Position numbers and translations under genes: made by a program. Shown one piece after another: positions 40,138-49,353 of a DNA stretch of 64,000 nt. The stretch comes from Emcibacter sp. SYSU 3D8 (lineage in GTDB: Bacteria; Pseudomonadota; Alphaproteobacteria; SMXS01): positions 186,001 through 250,000 of the forward strand of contig NZ_JBBYXK010000002.1 in assembly GCF_039655875.1 (NCBI RefSeq), read 5' to 3'. Position 1 is the stretch's first letter, and every line of letters begins with the position of its first letter. Below the pieces are notes generated by a model that had not been told where the DNA came from, searched no databases, and was given only the letters and a program-made list of their open reading frames with translations.

Positions 40138-40497
40138 TCAGTCCCGCTTCAGGCCTTTCCATTCCAGGGCCTGCAGGTATCTGGTCCACAGCTCGTCCTG
40201 CTTCGCGCCCAGCTCGTACAGGTAATCCCAGCTGTAGATGCCGGTATCGTGGCCGTCATCGAACTGGATGCGGATTGCATAATTGCCGGTCGGGACGACG
40301 CCGGCGACGCCGACCTGACGCTTGCCCGGCACGATGGTCTTCTGGCCGGCGCCATGCCCCTGCACCTCGGCCGAGGGACTTTCCACCCGCAGCAATTCAT
40401 AGGGCAGGCGGAACCTGCGGCCGTCCTCGAAATCGATTTCGAGCAGCCGTTCCGCCTGGTTGAAGCGGAGATCGGCGGGCCAGGGCTTGCCGGTCAT
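40138..40497 (-). CDS. DUF971 (gamma-butyrobetaine hydroxylase-like N-terminal) domain protein
   Basis: A 119-residue cytosolic protein consisting of one DUF971 domain: [43 protein letters not shown], written here by its ends (residues 7-48), then [23 protein letters not shown]. The family has been linked to Fe-S cluster or Mrp-related functions, but no activity is settled. It overlaps the Trm112-like gene by four bases and is last in a four-gene minus-strand operon. Confidence 0.88.
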   Translation of the reverse strand: MTGKPWPADLRFNQAERLLEIDFEDGRRFRLPYELLRVESPSAEVQGHGAGQKTIVPGKRQVGVAGVVPTGNYAIRIQFDDGHDTGIYSWDYLYELGAKQDELWTRYLQALEWKGLKRD

Positions 40498-40682
40498 TTG
40501 CCGTCGAGTTCGCGGGCTTCGTCGACCAGCATGATCGGGATGCCGTCGCGAATCGGAAAGGCCAGACGCGCCTTGCGGCTGATCAGTTCCTGCGCCTGCC
40601 GATCGTATTCCAGCGGCCCCTTGGTCAGCGGACAGACCAGAATCTCCAACAGCTTGGGATCGATATCGTTGGATGACGCCAT
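40494..40682 (-). CDS. Trm112/YcaR-family small protein
   Basis: A 62-residue protein of the UPF0434/Trm112-like family with the conserved [17 protein letters not shown] and [16 protein letters not shown] segments. Only one cysteine of the zinc-finger type remains. The start is set by a GAGGAA site upstream and by family length; longer in-frame ATGs exist at 40697 and 40754. The stop overlaps the DUF971 start. Its role is unknown; eukaryotic and archaeal Trm112 activates methyltransferases. Confidence 0.85.
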   Translation of the reverse strand: MASSNDIDPKLLEILVCPLTKGPLEYDRQAQELISRKARLAFPIRDGIPIMLVDEARELDGK

Positions 40683-40728
40683 CCCGGGATTCCTCATGCT
40701 AACAGCCACCATCCGGCGGCCACGATGC

Positions 40729-41376
40729 CTATTGCAGCGAGCCGCCGGCCCCATGCGCCTGCGCGATGGCCATCTCGTAGAGCGCGATCAGCGTCTGGTA
40801 GCGGCGGTCGATATCGGCCGCCTCGAGCAGCGCCTGTTTCTCGCTGGGGGCCCAGGGCGCCAGCGTCGAGGACGCATGGATCAGGGTTTCCGTATCGGTA
40901 TTCTCGATCACGTCCCAGTCCACATGGTAGCCTTGGATATCGACATATTGCCGGATCAGCTTCAGGAAATAGTCCCGGTCGGCGCTGGCGGCTGTCTCGG
41001 GCTCGAAATCCTGCAGGAAGTCGGCATAGTTCACCCGAAACATCCGGTAGGGCGTGGTGCGCGCCATCTCCTCGACGATGCGGAAGCGGCGGATGCCGGT
41101 GAGGGTGATGATATAGCGGCCGTCTTCGAGTTCCTGGAAGGCGGTCAGGCGGCCGGCACAGCCAATGTCGTAGACCGGCGGTTCCTGGAGCTCGGCTTCA
41201 GGGTTCCGGGGCTGGACCATGCCAATGACGCGATTGCCCTTGAGGGCATCCTCGATCATGGCGCGGTAGCGTGCCTCGAAGATGTTGAGCGGCAAGGCGC
41301 CCCGCGGCAACAGCAGCGCGCCGGCCAGCGGGAACACCGGCAAGGTGCCGGGAAGATCTGTCCAGTCCTGGCTCAT
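40729..41376 (-). CDS. LON substrate-binding-domain protein (LonN-like)
   Basis: A 215-residue protein containing only the N-terminal LON domain (PUA-like), with [34 protein letters not shown] at residues 11-44, [29 protein letters not shown], and no ATPase or protease domain. Such stand-alone proteins are widespread in proteobacteria with unknown role, perhaps in protein quality control. It overlaps the thioredoxin-like chaperone gene by four bases (ATGA), which supports that idea. Confidence 0.88.
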   Translation of the reverse strand: MSQDWTDLPGTLPVFPLAGALLLPRGALPLNIFEARYRAMIEDALKGNRVIGMVQPRNPEAELQEPPVYDIGCAGRLTAFQELEDGRYIITLTGIRRFRIVEEMARTTPYRMFRVNYADFLQDFEPETAASADRDYFLKLIRQYVDIQGYHVDWDVIENTDTETLIHASSTLAPWAPSEKQALLEAADIDRRYQTLIALYEMAIAQAHGAGGSLQ

Positions 41377-42266
41377 GAAAACAGCAGTGAAGACAGCGAC
41401 TTGCGCGTCCGCACCGTCAGCGGATGGGTTGGCCCCCAGGCGTCGAACAGGGTGACGAGCTGCTTGCGTGCGCCGTCGTCGTTCCAGGCCCGGTCGTGGC
41501 GGACGATATGCAGCAACTCCGCCGCCGCGTCTTCGTTACGGCCCGCCCCCGACAGCGCCAACGCCAGATCAAAGCGGGCCTGGCTGTCGGCCGGATCAGC
41601 GTCAACCTTCGCGCGCAACTCGGCCACATCGCCCGCGTCGCCCGCCTGATCGGCAAGCTGGAACGCGGCGCGAATGCCGGCGAATTCGTTCTTGGACCGG
41701 GTATCGTCATCCAGCGAGGCGAACATCTGCCGGGCGGCATCCAGATCGCCCGACTTGATGCGGCCCTGGATCACCCCGGCAAAGGCGACCAAATTCTCGG
41801 GATCGGCGGCCAGCACCTCGGTGAAAATCGCTTCGGCGTTCTGGAAATCGCCGGCTTCCAGCGCCTCGGTGCCCGCCGTCACCATTTCCTCGATGGGACT
41901 GGGACCGCCCATGCCGGACACGCGGTCGATGAACTGCTTCACCTGGCTTTCGGGCAGCGCGCCCGTAAAGCCGTCGACCGGCTGGCCGTTGAAGAACGCG
42001 AACACGGCCGGGATGCTCTGGACCCGGAGCTGGCCGGCGAGCTGCTGATTCTCGTCCACATTGATCTTGACCAGCCGGACACGGCCGTTCGCGGCCATGA
42101 CCACCTTCTCGATCGCCGGGGTCAGCTGCTTGCACGGCCCGCACCACGGCGCCCAGAAATCCACGATCACCGGCACCGTGCGCGACGCCTCGATGACGTC
42201 GGCCATGAAATTAGCGGTATCCGAATCCTTGATCAGTTCGCCTTGCGGCGCCTGCAACGTGCTCAT
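41373..42266 (-). CDS. cnoX: CnoX/YbbN-type thioredoxin-domain chaperedoxin
   Basis: A 297-residue protein: an N-terminal thioredoxin fold (about 18-120) with active site WCGPC in IVDFWAPWCGPCKQLTP, and a C-terminal TPR region (about 135-290; EALEAGDFQNAEAIFTEVLAADPENL). E. coli CnoX (YbbN) lacks a redox-active CxxC but protects and hands clients to GroEL/DnaK; alphaproteobacterial homologues keep both Cys, as here, and show real thiol activity. The start MSTLQAPQ matches the family; a much longer open frame upstream is unlikely. Confidence 0.88.
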   Translation of the reverse strand: MSTLQAPQGELIKDSDTANFMADVIEASRTVPVIVDFWAPWCGPCKQLTPAIEKVVMAANGRVRLVKINVDENQQLAGQLRVQSIPAVFAFFNGQPVDGFTGALPESQVKQFIDRVSGMGGPSPIEEMVTAGTEALEAGDFQNAEAIFTEVLAADPENLVAFAGVIQGRIKSGDLDAARQMFASLDDDTRSKNEFAGIRAAFQLADQAGDAGDVAELRAKVDADPADSQARFDLALALSGAGRNEDAAAELLHIVRHDRAWNDDGARKQLVTLFDAWGPTHPLTVRTRKSLSSLLFS

Positions 42267-42427
42267 GCTTGCCTTCCGGTCTGTTAGGGGCCGACGCTGG
42301 CGCCGCCGGCCTGTATTTCGCCGTGGCGGTGGCCTAACACAATCAGGTGGTGAAATTAAGTGTTCCGTCAAGGCTGGGGGCTCAGGAAGCTCCAAACAGA
42401 CCCGGTATTTTTCCCTCAAGATTGGGG

Positions 42428-42455
42428 TTGCAAAGCCCAAGCCAATGCGTAATAT
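42428..42455 (+). promoter_or_regulatory. Promoter of tRNA-Gly
   Basis: TTGCAA (42428-42433), 16-base spacer, TAATAT (42450-42455), about 42 bases before the mature tRNA 5' end. The 231-base gap it lies in also holds the divergent cnoX upstream region. Confidence 0.55.
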
Positions 42456-42497
42456 CCGCCGCCTGCACCGGGGGACACCCCAGGACGCGGACGGAGC

Positions 42498-42572
42498 GCG
42501 GGCGTAGCTCAGGGGTAGAGCATAACCTTGCCAAGGTTAGGGTCGTGAGTTCGAATCTCATCGCCCGCTCCA
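42498..42572 (+). tRNA. tRNA-Gly (GCC)
   Basis: The cloverleaf is complete: acceptor GCGGGCG/CGCCCGC, D arm with GCTC, anticodon stem TAACC/GGTTA with loop TTGCCAA (anticodon GCC), T arm with GTTCGAATC, discriminator T and encoded CCA (42570-42572). It reads the GGC/GGT glycine codons. Confidence 0.98.
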
Positions 42573-42702
42573 ATATTTTCCTGCAATTCCACCATGATGC
42601 GGCGCCGGGGATCGGCGTCCCTGGCAGGGTGCGTCTTTTGGTTGCGCCGCGGCTCCCGGGCATAGGATGCTGGCGACGCGCAACTGAGTCGGGGGTGGGG
42701 GA

Positions 42703-43608
42703 GTGTCTGCCGCATCGTTTCTATTCCAGAGGCGGTTAAGCCAGCTGGTCAAGTCCGAGCGCCTGCGGACGCTGTACATCCTGCTGGTGGTGTACCCTGC
42801 CGCATGGATCGATTATTTCGCGCACCGCCGGCTGTTCGAAAACATTCGAGCTTACGTCACCTTCATCGGCTACCCCAGAAGCGGGCATTCGCTGGTCGGC
42901 GCCTTGCTGAACGCACACCCGCAGGCGCTGATCGCCCATGAACTGTTCGCCACCCGGTATTTCAGACTGGGGTTCCGGCGGCAGCAAGTTCTGGCGCTGC
43001 TGTTGCGCCGCGACGTGGATTTCACTGAACGGGGACGCGTGAATGCGGGCTATTCTTATGATGTGCCGGGCGGCTTCCAGGGCGTGCATGACTGTCTGCT
43101 TGTCGTCGGCGACAAGAAGGCCGGCGGCACCATCTGGAGTTTGAGGGAGCGGCCGGGCCTGCTCGGCGTCATGCGCCGCCGCATGGCCATGCCCATGCGG
43201 TTCGTCCACAGCGTGCGCAACCCCTACGACAACATCGCCACCATGTCCCGGCGGGAACAACGATCCGTGGCTTACACGATCAATCGCTATCGCAAGCTGG
43301 CCGTCACGTGCCAGCAGGTGATGGAACGGCTGGAGCCCGAGGAACTGCTGCAGCAATGGCACGAGGACTTCGTCGAGGACGTGGAAGGGCATATGAGCCA
43401 GCTCTGCGCCTTCGTGGGACTGGAGGCCGACCCGGCGTTTCTGGCCGCGTGCGACGCCGTGGTGTTCGAATCCCCCAAATTGTCGCGCGACAGCGTGATC
43501 TGGACTGCCGAGGACGTGGAACAGGTCGAGGCCCTGTGCCGGGAATTGCCGTTCCTGGCCCGCTATGCCGGATCGCCGGTCACCATCGGCAGGCAAGCCG
43601 CCGCCTGA
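42703..43608 (+). CDS. Sulfotransferase-family (PAPS-dependent) protein
   Basis: A 301-residue P-loop protein. GYPRSGHSLVGALLNAHP (residues 56-73) fits the 5'-PSB loop that binds the PAPS 5'-phosphosulfate, and RFVHSVRNPYDNIATM (about 165-180) fits the 3'-phosphate site of sulfotransferases. The start is GTG with a purine-rich GGGGGTGGGGGA upstream. An N-terminal hydrophobic stretch (about 22-40) might associate with the membrane. It stands alone with no sulfation genes nearby; the acceptor is unknown. Confidence 0.8.
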   Translation: MSAASFLFQRRLSQLVKSERLRTLYILLVVYPAAWIDYFAHRRLFENIRAYVTFIGYPRSGHSLVGALLNAHPQALIAHELFATRYFRLGFRRQQVLALLLRRDVDFTERGRVNAGYSYDVPGGFQGVHDCLLVVGDKKAGGTIWSLRERPGLLGVMRRRMAMPMRFVHSVRNPYDNIATMSRREQRSVAYTINRYRKLAVTCQQVMERLEPEELLQQWHEDFVEDVEGHMSQLCAFVGLEADPAFLAACDAVVFESPKLSRDSVIWTAEDVEQVEALCRELPFLARYAGSPVTIGRQAAA

Positions 43609-43627
43609 CGCCGCAAAGCCGGGCGAT

Positions 43628-43656
43628 TTGGATCCTGTCGGCCGCCGGCGTATAAT
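43628..43656 (+). promoter_or_regulatory. Promoter upstream of the TPR-protein gene
   Basis: TTGGAT (43628-43633), 17-base spacer, perfect TATAAT (43651-43656). The predicted leader is about 130 bases; no convincing structure was found within it. Confidence 0.6.
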
Positions 43657-43793
43657 GCAGGGCGACGCCCGAGTCCGATTTAGAACACCCGTTACCAAAC
43701 GATATCTATTCGCCGACCCTTTTCACCGATGCGCCCTGCACGAATGTTGCGGGCTGACTGGCGAATAGGCCCCTTGGTCTAGGGAGACCGGCA

Positions 43794-44360
43794 ATGAACG
43801 TCAGACTATTGATGACGTTGACTGTTCTGCTCTGCACCACCGCAGCGCCTGCCTGGGCTGGCGCGATCACCATTCTTGGCGATTCGAAGGCCGCGCATTG
43901 CTCGCGGGCCGCGCTGTTCGGCCGCGCCGATGACACGTCGCTGTCGACCTGCGACGTCGCGCTGACGCACGAAACCCTCGACCAGTTCCGCCGGGCCAGC
44001 ACCTTCATCAACCGCGGCATCATTCACATGCGCCGGCGCGACTGGGACCGGGCCCACAGCGACTTCGACAGCGCGCTCCAGCGCAAGCCCGAGATGGGCG
44101 AAGGCTGGGTCAACCGCGGCGCGCTGCTGATCGGCACACGGCGGTTCGCCGAAGGCCTGGCCGACACCAACAAGGGGCTGGAGCTTGGCCTCGATGAGCC
44201 CGAAAAGGCGTATTACAACCGGGCCATCGCCCACGAGGGACTGGGCGACCTCACATCGGCCTATTACGACTACCAGCAGGCGCTGGCGCTCAACCCCGAA
44301 TGGGAACTGCCCAGGAAGGAATTGACGCGCTTTACGGTCACCCGCCGGCCGGCACGTTGA
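43794..44360 (+). CDS. Secreted TPR-repeat protein
   Basis: A 188-residue exported protein with signal peptide (about 1-22, ending PAWA) and roughly three tetratricopeptide repeats (FINRGIIHMRRRDWDRAHSDFDSAL, GWVNRGALLIGTRRFAEGLADTNKGL, YYNRAIAHEGLGDLTSAYYDYQQAL, given by repeat). A Cys pair (about C36 and C53) in the mature N-terminus could form a disulfide. The function is unknown; a protein-binding periplasmic role is likely. A strong promoter lies 138 bases upstream. Confidence 0.8.
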   Translation: MNVRLLMTLTVLLCTTAAPAWAGAITILGDSKAAHCSRAALFGRADDTSLSTCDVALTHETLDQFRRASTFINRGIIHMRRRDWDRAHSDFDSALQRKPEMGEGWVNRGALLIGTRRFAEGLADTNKGLELGLDEPEKAYYNRAIAHEGLGDLTSAYYDYQQALALNPEWELPRKELTRFTVTRRPAR

Positions 44361-44428
44361 ATCGGCTTGGAATCGGGTGCGGCCTTGCGGCAATGTGCCC
44401 GCCTGACACTCAGCCGAAAGCCCACCTC

Positions 44429-44692
44429 ATGACCGACACCCTTCCCGACCGCCTGTCCACCAATCCTAAGAGCCCGCATTACGACGAGGATCTCCTGCGG
44501 CGCGGCATCGGCATTCGCTTCAAGGGCGTCGAAAAGCACAACGTCGACGAGTACTGCGTGAGCGAGGGATGGATCAAGGTGAGTGTCGCCAGTTCGCTGG
44601 ACCGCCACGGCAATCCCATGCTGGTCAAGCTGAAGGGCACGGTCGAAGCCTATTTTCGCGACCCGGAAGCCGAGGAAGCGCCGTCCGAATAG
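44429..44692 (+). CDS. DUF3297-family small protein
   Basis: An 87-residue acidic protein, MTDTLPDRLSTNPKSPHYDE at its start, then RRGIGIRFKGVEKHNVDEYC and LVKLKGTVEAYFRD. The family is widespread in proteobacteria and of unknown function; it has a predicted compact alpha/beta fold. An upstream in-frame ATG at 44300 lies in the TPR gene and is rejected. It is convergent with the second ftsH, 11 bases away. Confidence 0.85.
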   Translation: MTDTLPDRLSTNPKSPHYDEDLLRRGIGIRFKGVEKHNVDEYCVSEGWIKVSVASSLDRHGNPMLVKLKGTVEAYFRDPEAEEAPSE

Positions 44693-44703
44693 GACGCGGC
44701 GCG

Positions 44704-46545
<1,842 letters not shown>

Positions 46546-46648
46546 TGCTCCAACTCCTTGCCGCAAGCGGCCTGATCCACAGCCTCAAGCCTACATCAGC
46601 CCGGTCCGCCGTGCGATTCAGCGATTGTGCGGCAACGGCAGCGGCGGC

Positions 46649-47860
46649 TCAGATGACGCCACCCCGGCGAAGCGCGGCGATCTCCGCCGCCGTCAGGCCC
46701 AGCATGTCGCCGTAGATCTCGTCGTTGTGCTGGCCCAGCAGCGGGCTCGGCACCGTCGCCGGACGCTCGGCGCCGTGGATGCGCAGCGGGCTGGTCGGCA
46801 GCACCACAGGGCCCAGTTCGGGATGATCGACCCGTTCCAGCATGCCACGCTCGTGCATGTGCGGGTCGTTCATCACTTCCTCCAGGTCGCGTACCGGCGC
46901 GCAGGGGATGCGGAACTGCTTGATGGCGGCGAAGATTTCCGCCCGCGTCCGTGCCGCCGTCCACGCCTCGACGACCTGGTCCGTCGCTTCAAGGTTGCGG
47001 ACGCGCAGCGCGTTGGTGGAAAAGCGCGGGTCGCCGGCCAGGTCGTCGCGCCCCATGGCACGCAACAGGTTGCTCCAGTGCGCCTCCTTGATGCACAGGA
47101 TGGCGACGTGGCCGTCGCCGGCCGGATAGACATTGTATGGCGCGATGGCGAGGCCGCCATGCCGGTTGCCGGTGCGCGTGGTGACCGCGCCCGCAGCGCC
47201 ATGGAGCAGGCTCAGATTCGAGGCCAGTGCCGGATAGACGGTCTCGATCATCGCCACCTCGACCAGCCTGCCCTTGCCGGTCCGCGTCCGCTCGAACAGG
47301 GCGGTCAGCACCGCGCCGTAGAGGTGTGTGCCGCTGAGGAAGTCGACAAAGGCGGGCCCGGACTTGAGCGGCGGGCCGTCGGGAAAGCCGGTGACGCTCA
47401 TGGCGCCCGACACTGCCTGCACCGTCAGGTCCATGGCCAGCGTCTCACGGTCCGGGCCGGACAGGCCGAAGCCGCTTCCCGAGGCGTAGATCAGCCGCGG
47501 ATTGACTGCATGGAGCGCTTCCCAGCCGACGCCCAGGCCATTCATGACGCCCGGCGCAAAGTTCTCCAGAAGCACGTCGGCGCGCGCCGCCAGCTTTAAC
47601 AACAGCCTGCGCCCTTCCGACGATTTCAGGTTGAGGGTGATGCCGCGCTTGTTGGCATTGAGCATGGCGAGCGGCAGCATGGCGCCCTTCGACACCGCCG
47701 AGCGGCGCCGCACCGGCTCGCCGTCGACCGGCTCGACCTTGATCACGTCTGCCCCGGCCCGCGCCATCAGCATGGTCGCATAGGGTCCCTGGTAGACCTG
47801 CCCCAGATCCAGCACGGTGATGCCGGAAAGCGGCATGTTGGCTGATGCGTCGTCGGCCAT
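46649..47860 (-). CDS. Class III (CaiB/BaiF) CoA-transferase
   Basis: A 403-residue family III CoA-transferase of the formyl-CoA:oxalate/CaiB type, which moves CoA between acids through an aspartyl intermediate. The N-terminal GITVLDLGQVYQGPYATMLMARAGADVIKVE is typical (residues 13-43), and the nucleophile is probably the Asp of AMDLTVQAVSG (about residue 151). The start is fixed by GGGGAGA 5 bases upstream. No acyl-CoA dehydrogenase or hydratase is nearby, so the substrate cannot be named. Confidence 0.9.
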   Translation of the reverse strand: MADDASANMPLSGITVLDLGQVYQGPYATMLMARAGADVIKVEPVDGEPVRRRSAVSKGAMLPLAMLNANKRGITLNLKSSEGRRLLLKLAARADVLLENFAPGVMNGLGVGWEALHAVNPRLIYASGSGFGLSGPDRETLAMDLTVQAVSGAMSVTGFPDGPPLKSGPAFVDFLSGTHLYGAVLTALFERTRTGKGRLVEVAMIETVYPALASNLSLLHGAAGAVTTRTGNRHGGLAIAPYNVYPAGDGHVAILCIKEAHWSNLLRAMGRDDLAGDPRFSTNALRVRNLEATDQVVEAWTAARTRAEIFAAIKQFRIPCAPVRDLEEVMNDPHMHERGMLERVDHPELGPVVLPTSPLRIHGAERPATVPSPLLGQHNDEIYGDMLGLTAAEIAALRRGGVI

Positions 47861-47921
47861 GGAATCTCCCCGGGTCACGGTGGAACATTCACCGTGGATC
47901 CGCCAGCGAAACCGGCACGGG

Positions 47922-48140
47922 TCACGCCTCCGGTCCGGCGTCCTCCAGCACGCGGAGCCGGCGAACCGTCAGTTCGTCCACTTCCAGCGAGCGGATGCGC
48001 ACCTTGCCGATCGCCAGGGCCCCGATGGCCAAGGCGCCGATCGCCAGGGCGCCGATGGCGGTCGCGCCAAGGGCGGCTGCACCGAGGGCGAGGGCTGACA
48101 TCTTGCCCGCGCGATAACGATCGATCGATTTTCGGGTCAT
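47922..48140 (-). CDS. Small pentad-repeat protein (putative beta-helix), function unknown
   Basis: A 72-residue protein made almost entirely of ten consecutive five-residue units from about residue 16 to 65: six small-residue pentads of the form ALAIG, then KVRIR, SLEVD, ELTVR and RLRVL. The second and fourth positions are mostly L, I or V. This periodicity suggests a short quadrilateral beta-helix of the pentapeptide-repeat kind, though the consensus is not the usual A(D/N)LXX. The DNA shows matching 15-base near-repeats around 48007-48070. It is divergent from the GNAT genes. Confidence 0.7.
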   Translation of the reverse strand: MTRKSIDRYRAGKMSALALGAAALGATAIGALAIGALAIGALAIGKVRIRSLEVDELTVRRLRVLEDAGPEA

Positions 48141-48235
48141 CTTGCGCCCCCATAGGGAAAGCCCGCATTGTAGCCGAAATCGACCTTATGCGCCGCGATA
48201 TGGAATTCAACTGACAGGTGTTCCGCCAAATTCAG

Positions 48236-48265
48236 AGGGACCATGCATATAGGGACCATGCATAT
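48236..48265 (+). repeat. 15-bp tandem duplication spanning ribosome site and start codon
   Basis: The unit agggaccatgcatat occurs twice head-to-tail (48236-48250 and 48251-48265). Each copy has a GGGA motif and an ATG; since 15 is a multiple of three, both ATGs (48243 and 48258) are in frame with the GNAT gene. Confidence 0.9.
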
Positions 48266-48740
48266 ACGGCCAGCCACCCGGGATGACGCATCCGCCATAT
48301 GGGCGATCATCGGTCCCACCATCAGGGCCGGGGAAACCTACACGATTGAACCGGGCATTGCCGAGGAGGCCGGCATCGAACGGTGGCTGGGCCGCGATCG
48401 CGAAACCTTCGTCGCCCTGGACGGCGATCAGGTCGTCGGCACCTACTATCTCCGGCCCAACCAGCAAGGCGGGGGCAGCCACGTAGCGAATTGCGGCTAC
48501 ATGACGCTGCAGGCCGCCGGCGGCCGGGGCATCGCGCGCCTGATGTGCGAGCATTCGATGGTGGCGGCGCGGCGACAGGGCTTTCGCGCCATGCAGTTCA
48601 ACTTCGTCGTCAGCACCAACGAGCGTGCCGTCGCTCTCTGGCGGTCACTGGGTTTCGATATCGTCGGGCGGTTGCCGGGCGCATTCCGCCATCCGGCGCT
48701 GGGCTATGTGGACGCCTTCGTCATGTTCAGAAACCTGTAA
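48243..48740 (+). CDS. GNAT-family N-acetyltransferase
   Basis: A 165-residue GNAT protein (160 if translation begins at the second ATG, 48258). MHIRPATRDDASAIWAIIGPTIRAG is the common N-terminus; MTLQAAGGRGIARLMCEHS (about 88-106) is the acetyl-CoA loop, and VSTNERAVALWRSLGFDIVGRLPGAFRH the C-terminal part with the usual Asn-x-x-Ala-x-x-x-Tyr/Trp pattern. It resembles PhnO/PAT-like enzymes of unknown acceptor. It is followed by a second GNAT gene after five bases and may belong to the amide-ligase cluster. Confidence 0.88.
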   Translation: MHIGTMHIRPATRDDASAIWAIIGPTIRAGETYTIEPGIAEEAGIERWLGRDRETFVALDGDQVVGTYYLRPNQQGGGSHVANCGYMTLQAAGGRGIARLMCEHSMVAARRQGFRAMQFNFVVSTNERAVALWRSLGFDIVGRLPGAFRHPALGYVDAFVMFRNL

Positions 48741-48745
48741 TCGCG

Positions 48746-49207
48746 ATGACACACCGGATCCGCCCCGCCACGCTCGCCGACATCCCGGCCATGGTGCGGC
48801 TGGAGCAGATTTCATTCCCCGGCGACCGGTTGTCGGTACGCTCATTGCGGCGTCTGGTGCGCGAGGGCCGCGCCATCTGCCTGGTCGCCGAAGTGGAGGA
48901 GCACGTGGTCGGCGACGCGGTGGTGCTGCTGCGCCGGGGCAGCCGGTCGGCGCGGCTCTACTCCGTCGCCGTCGATCCAGCCCGGCGCAAGGCGGGAATC
49001 GGCACTGCGCTGATGGCCGAGGCGGAACGGCTGGCGGTATCGTCGGGCCGTGATGTGATGCGGCTGGAGGTGCGCGAGGACAACGTGGCGGCGCATCGCC
49101 GCTACCTGGCGACCGGCTACGTGACGGTCGGCAGCAAGCCGGGTTTCTATGACGACGGCGCGGCGGCGATCTCCATGAAAAAGCGCCTCGCGGGACTACC
49201 GGTCTAG
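48746..49207 (+). CDS. GNAT-family N-acetyltransferase (RimI-like)
   Basis: A 153-residue GNAT with MTHRIRPATLADIPAMVRLEQISFPGDRLS at the start, the acetyl-CoA loop VAVDPARRKAGIGTALMAEAERLA (about 74-97), and VREDNVAAHRRYLATGYVTVG. The pattern is close to RimI-type protein acetyltransferases and to the GNAT enzymes reported beside RimK-like ATP-grasp proteins in amidoligase gene neighbourhoods. It ends 146 bases before the ATP-grasp gene. Confidence 0.88.
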   Translation: MTHRIRPATLADIPAMVRLEQISFPGDRLSVRSLRRLVREGRAICLVAEVEEHVVGDAVVLLRRGSRSARLYSVAVDPARRKAGIGTALMAEAERLAVSSGRDVMRLEVREDNVAAHRRYLATGYVTVGSKPGFYDDGAAAISMKKRLAGLPV

Positions 49208-49353
49208 CCGTCAAACGCCATCTTTACTGAACCAATAGCGGCGCGCATCATGGCACGCGGCGGGGTTCAAACGGGGGGATGCGCCCGCGACGGCCATACC
49301 GCCCCGAACGGCGCTCCAGACACAAGTCAACCAGTTCCAACCACGAAGGCCCC

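Noticed and set aside
42498-43608. Integrated island at tRNA-Gly
   Set aside because: No integrase and no repeat of the tRNA 3' end was seen downstream in the window.
48007-48070. Intergenic-type tandem repeat or CRISPR-like array
   Set aside because: The 15-base near-repeats are explained by the pentad codons of the small protein at 47922-48140 and have no spacers.
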